Assembly: GCA_951812995.1 (NCBI GenBank)
Contig: CATOTD010000002.1
Span: 255,468 to 319,467, forward strand
Length of the DNA: 64,000 nucleotides
Reading direction: 5' to 3'
DNA from: an uncultured Gammaproteobacteria bacterium
GTDB taxonomy: Bacteria > Pseudomonadota > Gammaproteobacteria > Eutrophobiales > Eutrophobiaceae
The notes below the pieces were generated by a model. That model ran no database searches. It saw only the letters and a program-made list of their open reading frames with translations, and was not told the DNA's origin. Positions 19,102 through 28,276 of the stretch are shown one piece after another (position 1 is the first letter of the stretch; every line of letters starts with the position of its first letter). The translations under genes were made by a program, and so were the position numbers.

Positions 19102-19301
19102 GGTAGTGTCAATAATCTTTCGCACTTTCTGATTTAGCTTTCCCTTAAATCTGGTTGTTACGCTACCTGAAAATCCTTTTCTTTATCCATCTCTTGGAGC
19201 AAATCCATGTTCAGATATGTCCGCGTTCCCCACTAGCTCCCCGCGATGTGTCTAAGCCTTGCCGCACAAAGCATCAACGCCGAGTTGCCATCCGGGAATG
19301 C
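19102..19301 (+). repeat. 200-bp inverted arm (left) of IS256 element A
   Basis: This is the 3' end of the IS256 element, including the last codons of the transposase. It is repeated in inverted orientation at 23236-23435 and, in the same arrangement, at 45405-45604 and 46774-46973. Confidence 0.75.
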
Positions 19302-19503
19302 ACACACTACTCGTGTTCGCCGCCTGATTTCTCGGATGATCCGCTCCAAAGGATTGTTAGTCCGAATGCGAATCCAGTGCTCTGCCAGAAACCGATAATA
19401 CGTCAGGGTCTCTTCCATGCACTACCCAGCCAATCCGCTACACTCGATAACTTCATGTCCCTGAGTTTCTTCTCGACCTCCGTGGCCTTATGCCTGGCAA
19501 ATT

Positions 19504-20802
19504 GGAGACCTCGAACAACGCTGATTCTGGATGGATTTTGACGCGAGCACCAGTCGTTGTCACCCGCATAGTGGGTGTGAAGGTCAAGGTCGGTGGTATT
19601 TGAGGCTGTGTTGCGCTGTTTGGGACTGCCAGGGCGGGTATTTCCGGAATTTGGGCGGAGTCAGGCTGTGGCCTGTCGTCGCTCGTGGAAGATGAGACGG
19701 CGGAAGTTGTAGCTCAGGTTGGCCATGGTCATGCGGGCCTTCGCACAGGTTTGGCCGATTGAGCGGATGGTCAGAGCCATGGGCCCTTTCTCGTAGCCGA
19801 ACACAGGCGCGGATGGCGGAGCGTGTCGCGTTGCCCCGACGAATATGCCTGGCCATGGGTTTGCCGCGCGGCTTCTTGCGATGGATATGTGAGCGGTACC
19901 CTTGCGCCTTCAGCCAAGCCTCATTCCTGGCCTAGCGGTACCCGGTATCGGCCCAAACCGCCTTCGAGCTGTTTGTCTCGTCCAGAACCGAGGAGAGTTC
20001 ATGCCCGTCGTAGCGAGCCGCATTCGTGCCAGTCTCACCCCGGATGAAGTGCCATTTGCGGTCAATGGACACGTGGTTCTTGTACCCAAAGTGCGGAACC
20101 GAAATATCGACAAGGCCAGTATCCTCCTCACCCTCCTTGGTCGTCTTGGCCTTTGAATACTTGACCGTCCAACGCGCATCGGTGTCTTTCTGCGCTGCCT
20201 TGGACAGATCATCGGGCCAGATGTCAGACGCGGCCTCACCTGCCTTGGCGCGCGCTTTCTCTGCTTTCGTCATCCGCTGGCGCGGGGCAAAGACCAACGT
20301 GGCATCCACAATCTGACCGCCGGTCGGTTTGTATCCCCGCGCGCAGAGCTGAGCTTCAAACGCGGCAAACAGGGCCTTGAAGACACCCGCCTAGGTCAGC
20401 TTCTCTCTGAAAAGCCAGATCGTCTTCTGATCAGGTGTCGGCTCCCCGATTTGAAATCCCAGGAACCGCAACCAACTGAAACGGTCACGAATGAGAAACT
20501 CCATCCGCTCATCGCTCAGATTGTGCATCGAGGCCAACACCAGCACCTTGAACATCACAACGGCATCATAGGGCGGACGACCACCTTTGGGACGTTCCCC
20601 ATAGCCAAGTGTTTCAACAAGAACTGGGCGAAACACTTCGAAATCAACGTGCCGCTCCAAAACCTCAAGCGGATCTCCCATCGCCGAAAGCCGTGCCAAA
20701 TGATCCGTCAAATCAAACAATCCAGGTGCGTGCATAAACAAAATCCTCCCACATCAAGTGAATCAGACCGTACCACAAAATGTACGGTTTTTAGAGGCTT
20801 CC
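19504..20802 (-). mobile_element. IS5-family element, copy 1
   Basis: The element is exactly 1299 bp like the other three copies. Its ends are GGAAGCCTCTAAAAAC and GGAGACCTCGAACAAC, imperfect inverted repeats. It sits inside the IS256-A transposase gene, where about 10 bp of IS256 sequence is missing compared with copy C. Its GC content is visibly above that of the host genes. Confidence 0.85.
19661..20735 (-). pseudogene. IS5-family transposase, copy 1 (nonsense and frameshift)
   Basis: The gene begins MHAPGLFDLTDHLARL after a GGGAGGA ribosome site. It is interrupted by TAG after FREKLT and again after a YR in DTGYR. Near AIRAC the reading frame changes: the family's VEHVF block is missing several bases, which removes the third catalytic residue (Glu), and the rest (GYEKGPMALTIRSIGQTRAK) is read in another frame to FHERRQATA. 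The DDE aspartates are in IVDATLV and VWAD. Confidence 0.8.
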
Positions 20803-21826
20803 AGATGCATGGATAGCCTGCAACATGCGAGAGACTTCTTTGACACGACCACGAGGCACATGACTGAAGACGTTGCGGTAGCAGTGCACAATACAACACT
20901 GCCAGCCAGCTTCAGGGTAGAAGTCACCGATCGACTCCTTGCGCCCAAGACAGGCATCACTGAGCACCAACCTGATGCCCTTGAGACCGCGTGCCTGCAA
21001 ATGACGCAGGAATCCTGACCATCCCACCTTATCCTCCTTAGTACCTTCAACAATCCCTGGAATGCGGCGGTAGCCATCGTCCCCAACACCTATGGCGACT
21101 AGAACAGAAACGTTCTTCACTGCACCGCCCCAACTGCGTTTGAGCACAACACCGTCCAGGTATACATAAGGGAAATCACTCCCTATGGGGCGATTACGCC
21201 ACTCTTCAATCTGCCCATAGATACGCTGGTTGAGCTTTGAAATAGTCCCTAAGCTGACACGGGTACCCCAGAGGGCTGCGGTAATGTCTTCTACACGTTG
21301 TACTGAAACACCTGCCAGATACATCTCGATCAGTGCCTCTTCGACAGACGCTACACGGTGCCGATAGTGCTCTATGATGGCCATCTCAAAGGTCTGCTTG
21401 CGTAGCTTCGGCATCTTTAACTCAAGCTCTCCAGCCCTTGTGTGGCACTTCCTGGTGTAGCTACCAGACCGGTCGTCTTTGCGCGTCTCAGTGCGTTCGT
21501 ATCGATCAGCACCCACCAGCGCATCAGCCTCAGCGTCCAGAATCTGGTTGCGGGTGTCTTCCACAGTCTTCAGTACCACTTTGTTGAGATGGCCCTGCAG
21601 TTCCTGTTCATCAATAGGGACTACGTTGTGCAAGTGCTTGCTTGTATCATCGCTCATGGCGGTTCTTCTCCTGGTCAAATAAATGGTTATTACTTTGGGA
21701 ATTATATATTTAACTCCAACTTCACTACAAAATACAAACACAATGATTTGTTAGTTTTTTCAAGTAACAAGCTCACCATGCTCACCTGTTACCTTATGCA
21801 ATTTTTCAATTGCACTCCATTTTGGG

Positions 21827-22129
21827 TTAAACCATCTTTTCTTGTCTTTCGTTTGCACGCAACGACAATAAAAAGGTTTTTATCGGTTTTTTATCTTTGT
21901 TGAATACTGCAATATCAAGCGGATACTCTTTTTTGGTATCAGATGGCCTTACTTTTACACGCCACTGTGGTCGTGTTTGTAATTGTTCTTTGGGGTATCC
22001 GTAATCTTCGACAAGTGTTTCGGAAAAGACTTGTACTGCTTCTACTTCTTCTGGCGTAGCTTTTACCTCTTCACCACTTATATAGTCTTTGATGTAACCT
22101 GCTCTCATTATCGTCCTGTATATCCGCAT
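21827..22129 (-). pseudogene. Passenger fragment resembling a type I restriction HsdR N-terminal domain
   Basis: The 100-residue frame contains SGEEVKATPEEVEAVQVFSE, then VEDYGYPKEQLQTRPQWRVK and EYPLDIAVFNKDKKP. That is the order seen at the start of HsdR-N domains, where the D of LDIAVF and a later E-x-K form the nuclease site. Here the reading becomes unrelated after KKPI, before any E-x-K, so the catalytic part is lost. It lies within the IS1595 element, transcribed with the transposase. The domain call is from pattern recognition only. Confidence 0.55.
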
Positions 22130-22148
22130 TCTATTTCCATTGCTTTGC

Positions 22149-23078
22149 TCATGCTAGCACCTCGCGATAGGTAATCCGTTTACCTATCGCGTTGCTTATA
22201 AGTGATTCTATACGTTGATTGGTTGGTAACTTACATGGTCCGTTATTCAGTCTAAAAGTCACTTCGTTCACATAGCGATGTAAGTGTTTAGTGCTGGCAT
22301 GAGGCCATACCCCATACAGACCGCGTTTGAGTAAAGCCCAGACACTTTCAATGCTATTGGTATGAATGTTGTTTGAACCCACATATTCTCCCGCACTATG
22401 GGTTACCGTACCATGCTGATAAGCAGACTGTAGATGCTGATATGACCTGTGTTCATCTGTGTAAATGGTGGCACCATATTCCACTGAACAGCCAATCTCT
22501 TTGTGCAGGGTCGGTATATCAGTTGATGGGATAGGCTTAGCCCTTGTGCGGCCACCGCGCTCACGCATTCCGACCACTACCTGCTTGCCAGCTACGCCAC
22601 GGCCTGCGCGGACTTTCTTGTGTTTGTGTTTGTTATGTTCCTTCCCACCGATATAGGTCTCATCAATCTCAACAATGCCAGAAAGTAAATTATCTGTATT
22701 ATCGTTACAGGATTCACGAATGCGGGCCTGCATAAACCAGGCGGTCTTTTGAGTTACTCCGATTTGTTTAGATAACTGCAAGCTAGATATGCCCTTGCGC
22801 GAGGTGACAGTTAAGTAAATAGCATATAGCCATTTATGTAGTGGAACATGAGAACGTTCAAAGATAGTGCCGGTTCTCACCGTAAACTCACTCTTACAGT
22901 CCCGGCATAAGTAATATCCTGTCCGCTTTCCTTTGCGCGGGGTAATACGCTTAAATTCCCCATAATGAGGACAGGATATGTAATCTCCCCAGCGTTGTCC
23001 CTCAAAATACAATCTAGCGGCTTCAGCATCCGGGAACTTGCCAAATAGCTCAAATGTGGATATGGTATTGTCTTTCAT
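22149..23078 (-). CDS. IS1595-family transposase
   Basis: The 309-residue protein starts with a helical region and a zinc ribbon (CPHY...CRDC, residues 36-61), followed by the DDE core: IDETYIGGKEHNKHKHKK near residue 138, IYTDEHRSY near 205 and the HTNSIESVWALLKRG block near 240. All of these are typical of the IS1595 family. One zinc-ribbon cysteine is replaced by tyrosine (CPHY rather than CPHC), which may weaken DNA binding. The reading frame is otherwise complete. Confidence 0.9.
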   Translation of the reverse strand: MKDNTISTFELFGKFPDAEAARLYFEGQRWGDYISCPHYGEFKRITPRKGKRTGYYLCRDCKSEFTVRTGTIFERSHVPLHKWLYAIYLTVTSRKGISSLQLSKQIGVTQKTAWFMQARIRESCNDNTDNLLSGIVEIDETYIGGKEHNKHKHKKVRAGRGVAGKQVVVGMRERGGRTRAKPIPSTDIPTLHKEIGCSVEYGATIYTDEHRSYQHLQSAYQHGTVTHSAGEYVGSNNIHTNSIESVWALLKRGLYGVWPHASTKHLHRYVNEVTFRLNNGPCKLPTNQRIESLISNAIGKRITYREVLA

Positions 23079-23235
23079 TGATGACCCTCCGTTTTATTGC
23101 ATTTTTATGTTAGATTATATGGGTTATCTATTGGAGTCAAGTATATAATTCCCAATAAATGGTTATGTCACTTTTTATTTAACCAGATAAAGGAAAACCG
23201 CCTCTTCAAATTTGCGAAAGATAATTTATGTTATC

Positions 23236-23435
23236 GCATTCCCGGATGGCAACTCGGCGTTGATGCTTTGTGCGGCAAGGCTAAGACACATCGCCGGGAG
23301 CTAGTGGGGAACGCGGAAATATCTGAACATGGATTTGCTCCAAGAGATGGATAAAGAAAAGGATTTTCAGATCGCGTAACAACCAGATTTAAGGGAAAGC
23401 CAAATCAGAAAGTGCGAAAGATTCTTTATACTACC
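23236..23435 (-). repeat. 200-bp inverted arm (right) of IS256 element A
   Basis: This is the reverse complement of 19102-19301 with scattered differences. It is joined directly to the IS256 left end at the sequence TTATGTTATCGCATTCC, the same junction as in element C. After it (23436-23480) a short G-rich stretch related to the dispersed GTCGGG repeats precedes tsaC. Confidence 0.75.
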
Positions 23436-23496
23436 GTTGAGCGTGGTCTGAGTCGGGCAGGGCTACGGGTTGATTAGGGTCGTTTATTATGTAGCA

Positions 23497-24051
23497 TTAC
23501 CGTAGACGAATAATGCGACCAGTTTCTGCATCTCTTATCTCTGTCGGATTCATATTATTGCTGATGTATGCTGGAAACACATAATCAACATCGGCCCCAA
23601 AATAGGCACGCACACGCCGACTGGATCGGGCGGGGCTGGCACCCGATGGGTTGGCACTGGTTGAAACCAGGGGGCCGAGCTCTCGGCACAAAGCAACTAC
23701 CACAGGATGAGCACTCACCCTGACAGCCAGCGTCTCATGCGCGCCCGTTAGCCATGATGGTGTCGCCTCTCGGGCCGGGACCAACCAAGTCACAGGACCA
23801 GGCCAGCTATCGCGTATTTTATCAAGCATCGCCAGCTTGCCAAAATCAACATAGTCATCAAGCTGCGCAATAGACGATGCCACTACAATCAAACCTTTCT
23901 CAACAGACCGACACTTTAACTGCAAAATACGATTTATAGAATGCTGTAATAAGGGAATACAACCTAACCCAAACACAGCTTCCGTGGGATAAGCAATAAC
24001 CCCGCCTGCTCTACAAGCAGTGACGGCTTGTGTTAAATACGATGATCTCAT
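23497..24051 (-). CDS. tsaC: Threonylcarbamoyl-AMP synthase TsaC (YrdC/Sua5 family)
   Basis: TsaC makes threonylcarbamoyl-AMP from threonine, bicarbonate and ATP for the t6A modification of ANN-decoding tRNAs. The 184-residue single-domain protein has AYPTEAVFGLGC near residue 20, the KCRSVEKGLIVVAS block near 45 (the usual K-x-R-P is K-C-R-S here), SWPGPVTWLVPA near 82 and STSANPSGASPA near 130. It lacks the Sua5 C-terminal domain, as in TsaC of Proteobacteria. It lies 34 bp from topA in the same direction. Confidence 0.93.
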   Translation of the reverse strand: MRSSYLTQAVTACRAGGVIAYPTEAVFGLGCIPLLQHSINRILQLKCRSVEKGLIVVASSIAQLDDYVDFGKLAMLDKIRDSWPGPVTWLVPAREATPSWLTGAHETLAVRVSAHPVVVALCRELGPLVSTSANPSGASPARSSRRVRAYFGADVDYVFPAYISNNMNPTEIRDAETGRIIRLR

Positions 24052-24085
24052 CTACCGTAGCGGATTATCCTGTGCAAATGGTAGT

Positions 24086-26443
24086 TTATGAGTTTGCTTT
24101 ACGGGCTGTCTTTTTGCCGACTTTCTTTTTAGCAGACGCTTTTTTTTGCTTCTTCCCGCGGGCGGTGGGTGTGGCCGCAAGTAATGCCATTGAATCTTCG
24201 ATCGTTAAACTAGCCGGATCCCGATCTTTAGGTATTTTGGCGTTTTTTGTCCCATCTGTAATATACGGGCCATAACGCCCATTCAAAATAGAAATACCTT
24301 CTTCCACAAAAACCTTGATCTGTTTTTCAGCATCAGCTTTTTTCTTTTCTGCAATGAGTTCAAGTGCGCGATCGAGTGTAACCGTGTAGGGATCATCTGC
24401 TTTTGTCAGCGATGCAAATTTACTCCCATAGCGAATATAAGCACCAAAGCGACCAATGCTGGTAGCAACCTCCTCACCTTCTGTTGTTGCACCAAGTAGC
24501 CTGGGTAATTTGAATAAATCCAGCGCGTCTTCGAGTGTAATGCTATCTATTTTTTGCCCTGGGCGTAGCCCTGCGAACTTGGGTTTATCCGCGTCATCTT
24601 TTGTCCCAATCTGGGCATAAGGGCCATAGCGTCCTATCCGAACAGAAATTTCTTTGCCTGATTTTGGGTGCTTTCCCAAGACTCTTGATTGTGCGACTTC
24701 GCTCCGGCTGACGTTCTCTTCTATATGTTTTACTTGCTCAGAAAAGGGTGTCCAAAATGTTTGCATGAGCGGAATCCATGCTTTTTCGCCACGAGAAATG
24801 GCATCCAAGTCGTCTTCAAGATTGGCGGTAAATTCATAATCAACATAATTTTTGAAGTTGCTGGTCAGAAAATTATTGACGATTTTGCCAACGTCAGTGG
24901 GATGAAAACGCTTGTTTTCTATTTCGACATATTCTCTGTTCCGAAGCGTTGAAATAATACTGGCATAGGTAGACGGGCGGCCAATACCGTATTCCTCTAG
25001 CGATTTTACTAAACTCGCTTCCGAATAACGTGGCGGCGGCTCAGTAAAGTGTTGTTCATCGCGTATCTCATTGAGTTTGATTGCGTCGCCTTCTGTTAGC
25101 GGGGGCAACATTTTTTCATCGCCATCACCCGCCTTGGCATCATCTTTGCCCTCAAGGTAAACCGCCATGAATCCAGCATCAGCGATGGTGGAGCCATTGG
25201 CTCGAAATAAGTTTCCGGTCCCACATAACATATCGACCGCAACCGTATCAATTGTTGCATGTTGCATTTGGCTTGCCATCGTTCTTTTCCAGATCAGCTC
25301 ATACAGCTTGAATTGCTCAACGCTCAAACTGCGTTTTATTTCCTTGGGCACTCTTGTGACAGATGTAGGACGAATGGCTTCATGCGCTTCTTGTGCATTT
25401 TTGGATTTAGTTTTAAATATTCTGGATGCTGTGGGCAGTGCTTTTTCGCCATATCGAGCGGTAATAAAATCGCGTATTTCAACTATGGCATCCTTAGCAA
25501 GATTGACGGAATCTGTACGCATATATGTTATTAGTCCCACCGTGCCGTCGCCCACATCAATGCCTTCGTAGAGCTGTTGCGCCGTGCGCATGGCGCGTTG
25601 TGCCGTGAAGCCTAATTTGCGGACTGCTTCTTGTTGTAATGTTGATGTTGTAAAGGGTGCCGAGGGCTGACGCTTACGTTGTTTTTTGGTAACAGTATCT
25701 ACCACTACCTCGCCGCCCGCCGCTTGTTCCAAAGCCGCTTTAACAGCTGCTGCCCGCTGCGCTTCTTGTATGGTAAATTGTTTAATTTTCTCATTCTCAA
25801 ACAGAATGAGCTTGCCTGTAAATTGATTTTGTTTGTGTTCTAAACGGGCTTCAATTGTCCAGTATTCTCTTGGCTCAAACGCTAGGATCTCTTGTTCACG
25901 TTCTACAATCATTCTTAATGCGGGCGATTGCACGCGACCCGCAGATAAGCCTCTTTTAATTTTTTTCCAGAGTAAGGGCGATAAATTAAACCCAACTAAA
26001 TAATCAAGGGCGCGGCGCGCTTGTTGTGCGTCGATTAAATTTGTAGCTAATGTTCTTGGATGTTGGATTGCATCCTGAACGGCACTTTTAGTGACTTCAT
26101 GGAAAACGACACGGTGGACCTGCTTATTTTTCAAGCACCCGCGTTCTTTTAATAGTTCATGCAAATGCCAGGAGATGGCCTCTCCTTCTCGATCCGGGTC
26201 TGTTGCCAGATAGAGTATATCGGCATTTTTTAAGGCCTTTGCGATTGCATTAACCGCACGGGCACTTTTTTCAATCGCTTCATATTGCATTGAAAAATTA
26301 TTTTCTGTATCAACAGCGCCTGATTTTATTGCCAGATCACGAACATGACCATACGATGCCAATACCTTGAAATCCTTACCGAGGTAACGTTCAAGTGTTT
26401 TACATTTAGCCGGGGACTCAACAATGACAAGGGAATGGCTCAT
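24086..26443 (-). CDS. topA: DNA topoisomerase I TopA
   Basis: TopA relaxes negative supercoils through a tyrosine-DNA link. The Toprim domain is at the start (LVIVESPAKCKTLERYLG, ATDPDREGEAISWH near 85), and the catalytic tyrosine lies in GLITYMRTDSVNL near residue 318. The ATG at 26443 is used; a TTG two codons earlier is possible. Instead of C4 zinc fingers the C-terminus has three repeats of the IGRFGAYIRYG / RYGPYITDGTKNAKIP type and a Lys-rich tail (residues 760-785), a known alternative C-terminal layout. Confidence 0.96.
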   Translation of the reverse strand: MSHSLVIVESPAKCKTLERYLGKDFKVLASYGHVRDLAIKSGAVDTENNFSMQYEAIEKSARAVNAIAKALKNADILYLATDPDREGEAISWHLHELLKERGCLKNKQVHRVVFHEVTKSAVQDAIQHPRTLATNLIDAQQARRALDYLVGFNLSPLLWKKIKRGLSAGRVQSPALRMIVEREQEILAFEPREYWTIEARLEHKQNQFTGKLILFENEKIKQFTIQEAQRAAAVKAALEQAAGGEVVVDTVTKKQRKRQPSAPFTTSTLQQEAVRKLGFTAQRAMRTAQQLYEGIDVGDGTVGLITYMRTDSVNLAKDAIVEIRDFITARYGEKALPTASRIFKTKSKNAQEAHEAIRPTSVTRVPKEIKRSLSVEQFKLYELIWKRTMASQMQHATIDTVAVDMLCGTGNLFRANGSTIADAGFMAVYLEGKDDAKAGDGDEKMLPPLTEGDAIKLNEIRDEQHFTEPPPRYSEASLVKSLEEYGIGRPSTYASIISTLRNREYVEIENKRFHPTDVGKIVNNFLTSNFKNYVDYEFTANLEDDLDAISRGEKAWIPLMQTFWTPFSEQVKHIEENVSRSEVAQSRVLGKHPKSGKEISVRIGRYGPYAQIGTKDDADKPKFAGLRPGQKIDSITLEDALDLFKLPRLLGATTEGEEVATSIGRFGAYIRYGSKFASLTKADDPYTVTLDRALELIAEKKKADAEKQIKVFVEEGISILNGRYGPYITDGTKNAKIPKDRDPASLTIEDSMALLAATPTARGKKQKKASAKKKVGKKTARKANS

Positions 26444-26530
26444 AGACAAGACAATATCACTTACTGATGAATAAAATATAAAGATAAAAAACTTTTTTGT
26501 GATGAAGGTATCAGTTTCTATAATGTGCTA

Positions 26531-27007
26531 CTAATGAATAACGGCACCGACTTCATCCATAATAACATCTTCTACCCAGGCAAATGCGGCCTCCTTACCG
26601 GGTTGATTAAGCAATACCATTAACACAACCCATTTAAGCTGTTGCACTTCAATAAACGTAGTCTCAAGGGCCATCACTCTATCGATCACAAGCTCACGGT
26701 CTTCCAAGTCAAGCACGCCCGATTGTTCAAGAAATAATAAAAAGCCTTTACATTCAACATCAAGTTTTTCATTTTCAACATCGTTGAAAACTCTAATTGA
26801 TCTGGAACAAAGCACACCCGTATCAAACATATCTTTTTGTGTCACTAAGCCTTCCAACCAGTCAATTGCCCGCTCTATTTGTAAATCTGCAAAACCAGCT
26901 GCAACTAATTGTGCTTTCAAATCGGCTTGATCGGGACTTATTTCAAGCTCTTCCTCGACATAATAACCAAATAAATAAATGAGTACGTCTAAAACGGTTT
27001 CTTTCAT
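26531..27007 (-). CDS. smg: Smg family protein (DUF494)
   Basis: Smg is a small conserved protein of unknown function, almost always encoded between dprA and topA as here. The product from the ATG at 27007 begins MKETVLDVLIYLFGYYVEEE, the family's hallmark N-terminus, and ends with the conserved LKWVVLMVLLNQPGKEAAFAWVED region. A longer frame starts 24 bp earlier but adds only MANRRLQF. The length (158 residues) matches the family. Confidence 0.92.
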   Translation of the reverse strand: MKETVLDVLIYLFGYYVEEELEISPDQADLKAQLVAAGFADLQIERAIDWLEGLVTQKDMFDTGVLCSRSIRVFNDVENEKLDVECKGFLLFLEQSGVLDLEDRELVIDRVMALETTFIEVQQLKWVVLMVLLNQPGKEAAFAWVEDVIMDEVGAVIH

Positions 27008-27080
27008 AAATTGCAATCTTCTATTAGCCAACCTCTATGAGCAACATCAATAGTATAACCAATCACCTAGCAACTGAAAC

Positions 27081-28190
27081 CTATGAGCAACGACAATATT
27101 TACCATCCTGCTGCGATTCAATCCTGCCTTGAAGCTCCAATATTAACAGCATGGATGAAACGACATCGACCGTCAATCCTGTTAACGTTACCACTTTGTC
27201 TACCGTCATTGGATCATAACCCATACTATCGAGCAATAATTGGTAGTCTGGTTCCAGCGCATTATGCTGTTGTTGATCATAGCCAGGGGTATGCGGTTTA
27301 TTCAACACAATATTAGCAATGGGTGACAGCTCGGTGATGATATCAGCTACAGTCTCTACCAATTTCGCACCTTGCTTGATTAAACTATGGTTGCCGCGCG
27401 CCAGCGGATTATGAATCGAACCTGGTATGGCAAATACTTCTCGACCTTGTTCCAGCGCATAATTTGCTGTAATCAATGAGCCACTTTTTTTGGCCGCCTC
27501 AACGACCAATACGCCTGTGCTCATCCCGCTAATGATACGGTTACGTCGAGGAAAGTTTCCTGGACTCGGTTTAGTATCGGGCGGGTACTCTGAGAGCAGT
27601 AATCCAGTTTCAATTATTTGACTCGCGATTTTTTTATGTCTTGCTGGATAGATACTGTTCAAACCATTACCCAATACTGCTACCGTAACAGAGCCAGCCT
27701 TCAATGCACCTACGTGACTATGGTAATCAATGCCCAGTGCAAGACCACTGCATATTGTAAGACCTGCTAATGATAGCTCAGCCGCAAACTCTTCGGCTAA
27801 TCTTTTACCGCCTGTCGTCGGATTCCTGCTCCCAACAATTGCAAAATGCGGATGGCCCAATACTGCTCGCTGTCCGATGGCGTATAAAATGACGGGCGGG
27901 GCATAAATAGATTTTAGAAGTTCTGGATAATCATCATCAAGACAGGTTATGAGATGATGCGCCGGTTGTTGCAACCACGCCAAGATACTGTCAATTAGTT
28001 TAAGATCAGGAGAGATAAGCGAATTTATTGATACATCACTTAAGCCAAAATTTCTTAGTGTTGCACGGCCGCAGGCTAGAACAGCCTGCGGCGTTTTAAA
28101 TTCGGCTAATAACTTATTAGCGATAACCGCACCGATACCAGTGGCTTCTGCTAGTCGTAACCAATCGGTACAGTATTGCGCATTATCCAC
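27081..28190 (-). CDS. dprA: DNA processing protein DprA
   Basis: DprA binds incoming single-stranded DNA and loads RecA during natural transformation. The 369-residue protein has an N-terminal HhH/SAM-like region (AEATGIGAVIANKLLAEF), the Rossmann-type DprA core with AIVGSRNPTTGGKRLAEEFA near residue 117, SGLALGIDYHSHVGAL near 145, FPRRNRIISGMS near 215 and VFAIPGSI near 255, and a C-terminal winged-helix domain (about 305-369). It heads the dprA-smg-topA-tsaC series on the minus strand. Confidence 0.95.
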   Translation of the reverse strand: MDNAQYCTDWLRLAEATGIGAVIANKLLAEFKTPQAVLACGRATLRNFGLSDVSINSLISPDLKLIDSILAWLQQPAHHLITCLDDDYPELLKSIYAPPVILYAIGQRAVLGHPHFAIVGSRNPTTGGKRLAEEFAAELSLAGLTICSGLALGIDYHSHVGALKAGSVTVAVLGNGLNSIYPARHKKIASQIIETGLLLSEYPPDTKPSPGNFPRRNRIISGMSTGVLVVEAAKKSGSLITANYALEQGREVFAIPGSIHNPLARGNHSLIKQGAKLVETVADIITELSPIANIVLNKPHTPGYDQQQHNALEPDYQLLLDSMGYDPMTVDKVVTLTGLTVDVVSSMLLILELQGRIESQQDGKYCRCS

Positions 28191-28276
28191 ATCCAGATCT
28201 ACTTCAAGTCACCCAATCAATGCTTGCTTTCTAAAATACACTAAAGTTTTATACAGCAATCAACTATATTAGCTTT

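Larger units (their letters stand above)
19158..21657 (-). pseudogene. IS256-family (mutator-type) transposase, copy A, interrupted
   Basis: The ATG at 21657 begins MSDDTSKHLHNVVPIDEQ, and the first two catalytic aspartates are visible in VYLDGVVLKRSWGG and VLSDACLG. After HASG an IS5 copy interrupts the gene. Beyond it the reading frame is shifted (after DWLGSAW the frame stops, and ETLTYYRFPAEHW continues in another frame), so the catalytic Glu in NNPLERIIREIRRR is out of frame. A TAG follows RLRHIAGS about 25 codons before the family's usual end. Copy A alone keeps a sense codon (FYPEAG) where copies B, C and D have TAA. Confidence 0.85.
21697..23153 (-). mobile_element. IS1595-family element with passenger gene fragment
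   Basis: Terminal inverted repeats of 23 bp begin GGGAATTATATA and end ACTCCAA on both sides with two differences. The element carries an intact-looking transposase (22149-23078) and a truncated HsdR-N fragment (21827-22129). It lies in the left-end region of IS256-A. The 12 bp ATAAATGGTTAT directly follow its right end and recur 5 bp before its left end, so the insertion site is recognisable. IS1595 elements are known to carry passenger genes. Confidence 0.8.
19102..23435 (-). mobile_element. IS256-family element A with 200-bp inverted arms, split by IS5 and IS1595
   Basis: The unit runs from GGTAGTGTCAATAATC (19102) to CTTTATACTACC (23435). Its parts are an IS256 tail (19102-19503), an IS5 copy (19504-20802), the IS256 transposase body (20803-21690), an IS1595 element (21697-23153), the IS256 left end (23155-23235) and an inverted copy of the last 200 bp of IS256 (23236-23435). 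The same left-end/inverted-tail junction occurs in element C (45405-46973), so this long-armed form moved or was copied as a unit. I see no target duplication at its ends. Confidence 0.75.

Noticed and set aside
19102..23435. A composite transposon with the IS5 or IS256 copies as ends carrying host cargo
   Set aside because: Everything between the ends is IS sequence; no host or accessory gene is enclosed except the HsdR-N fragment inside IS1595.
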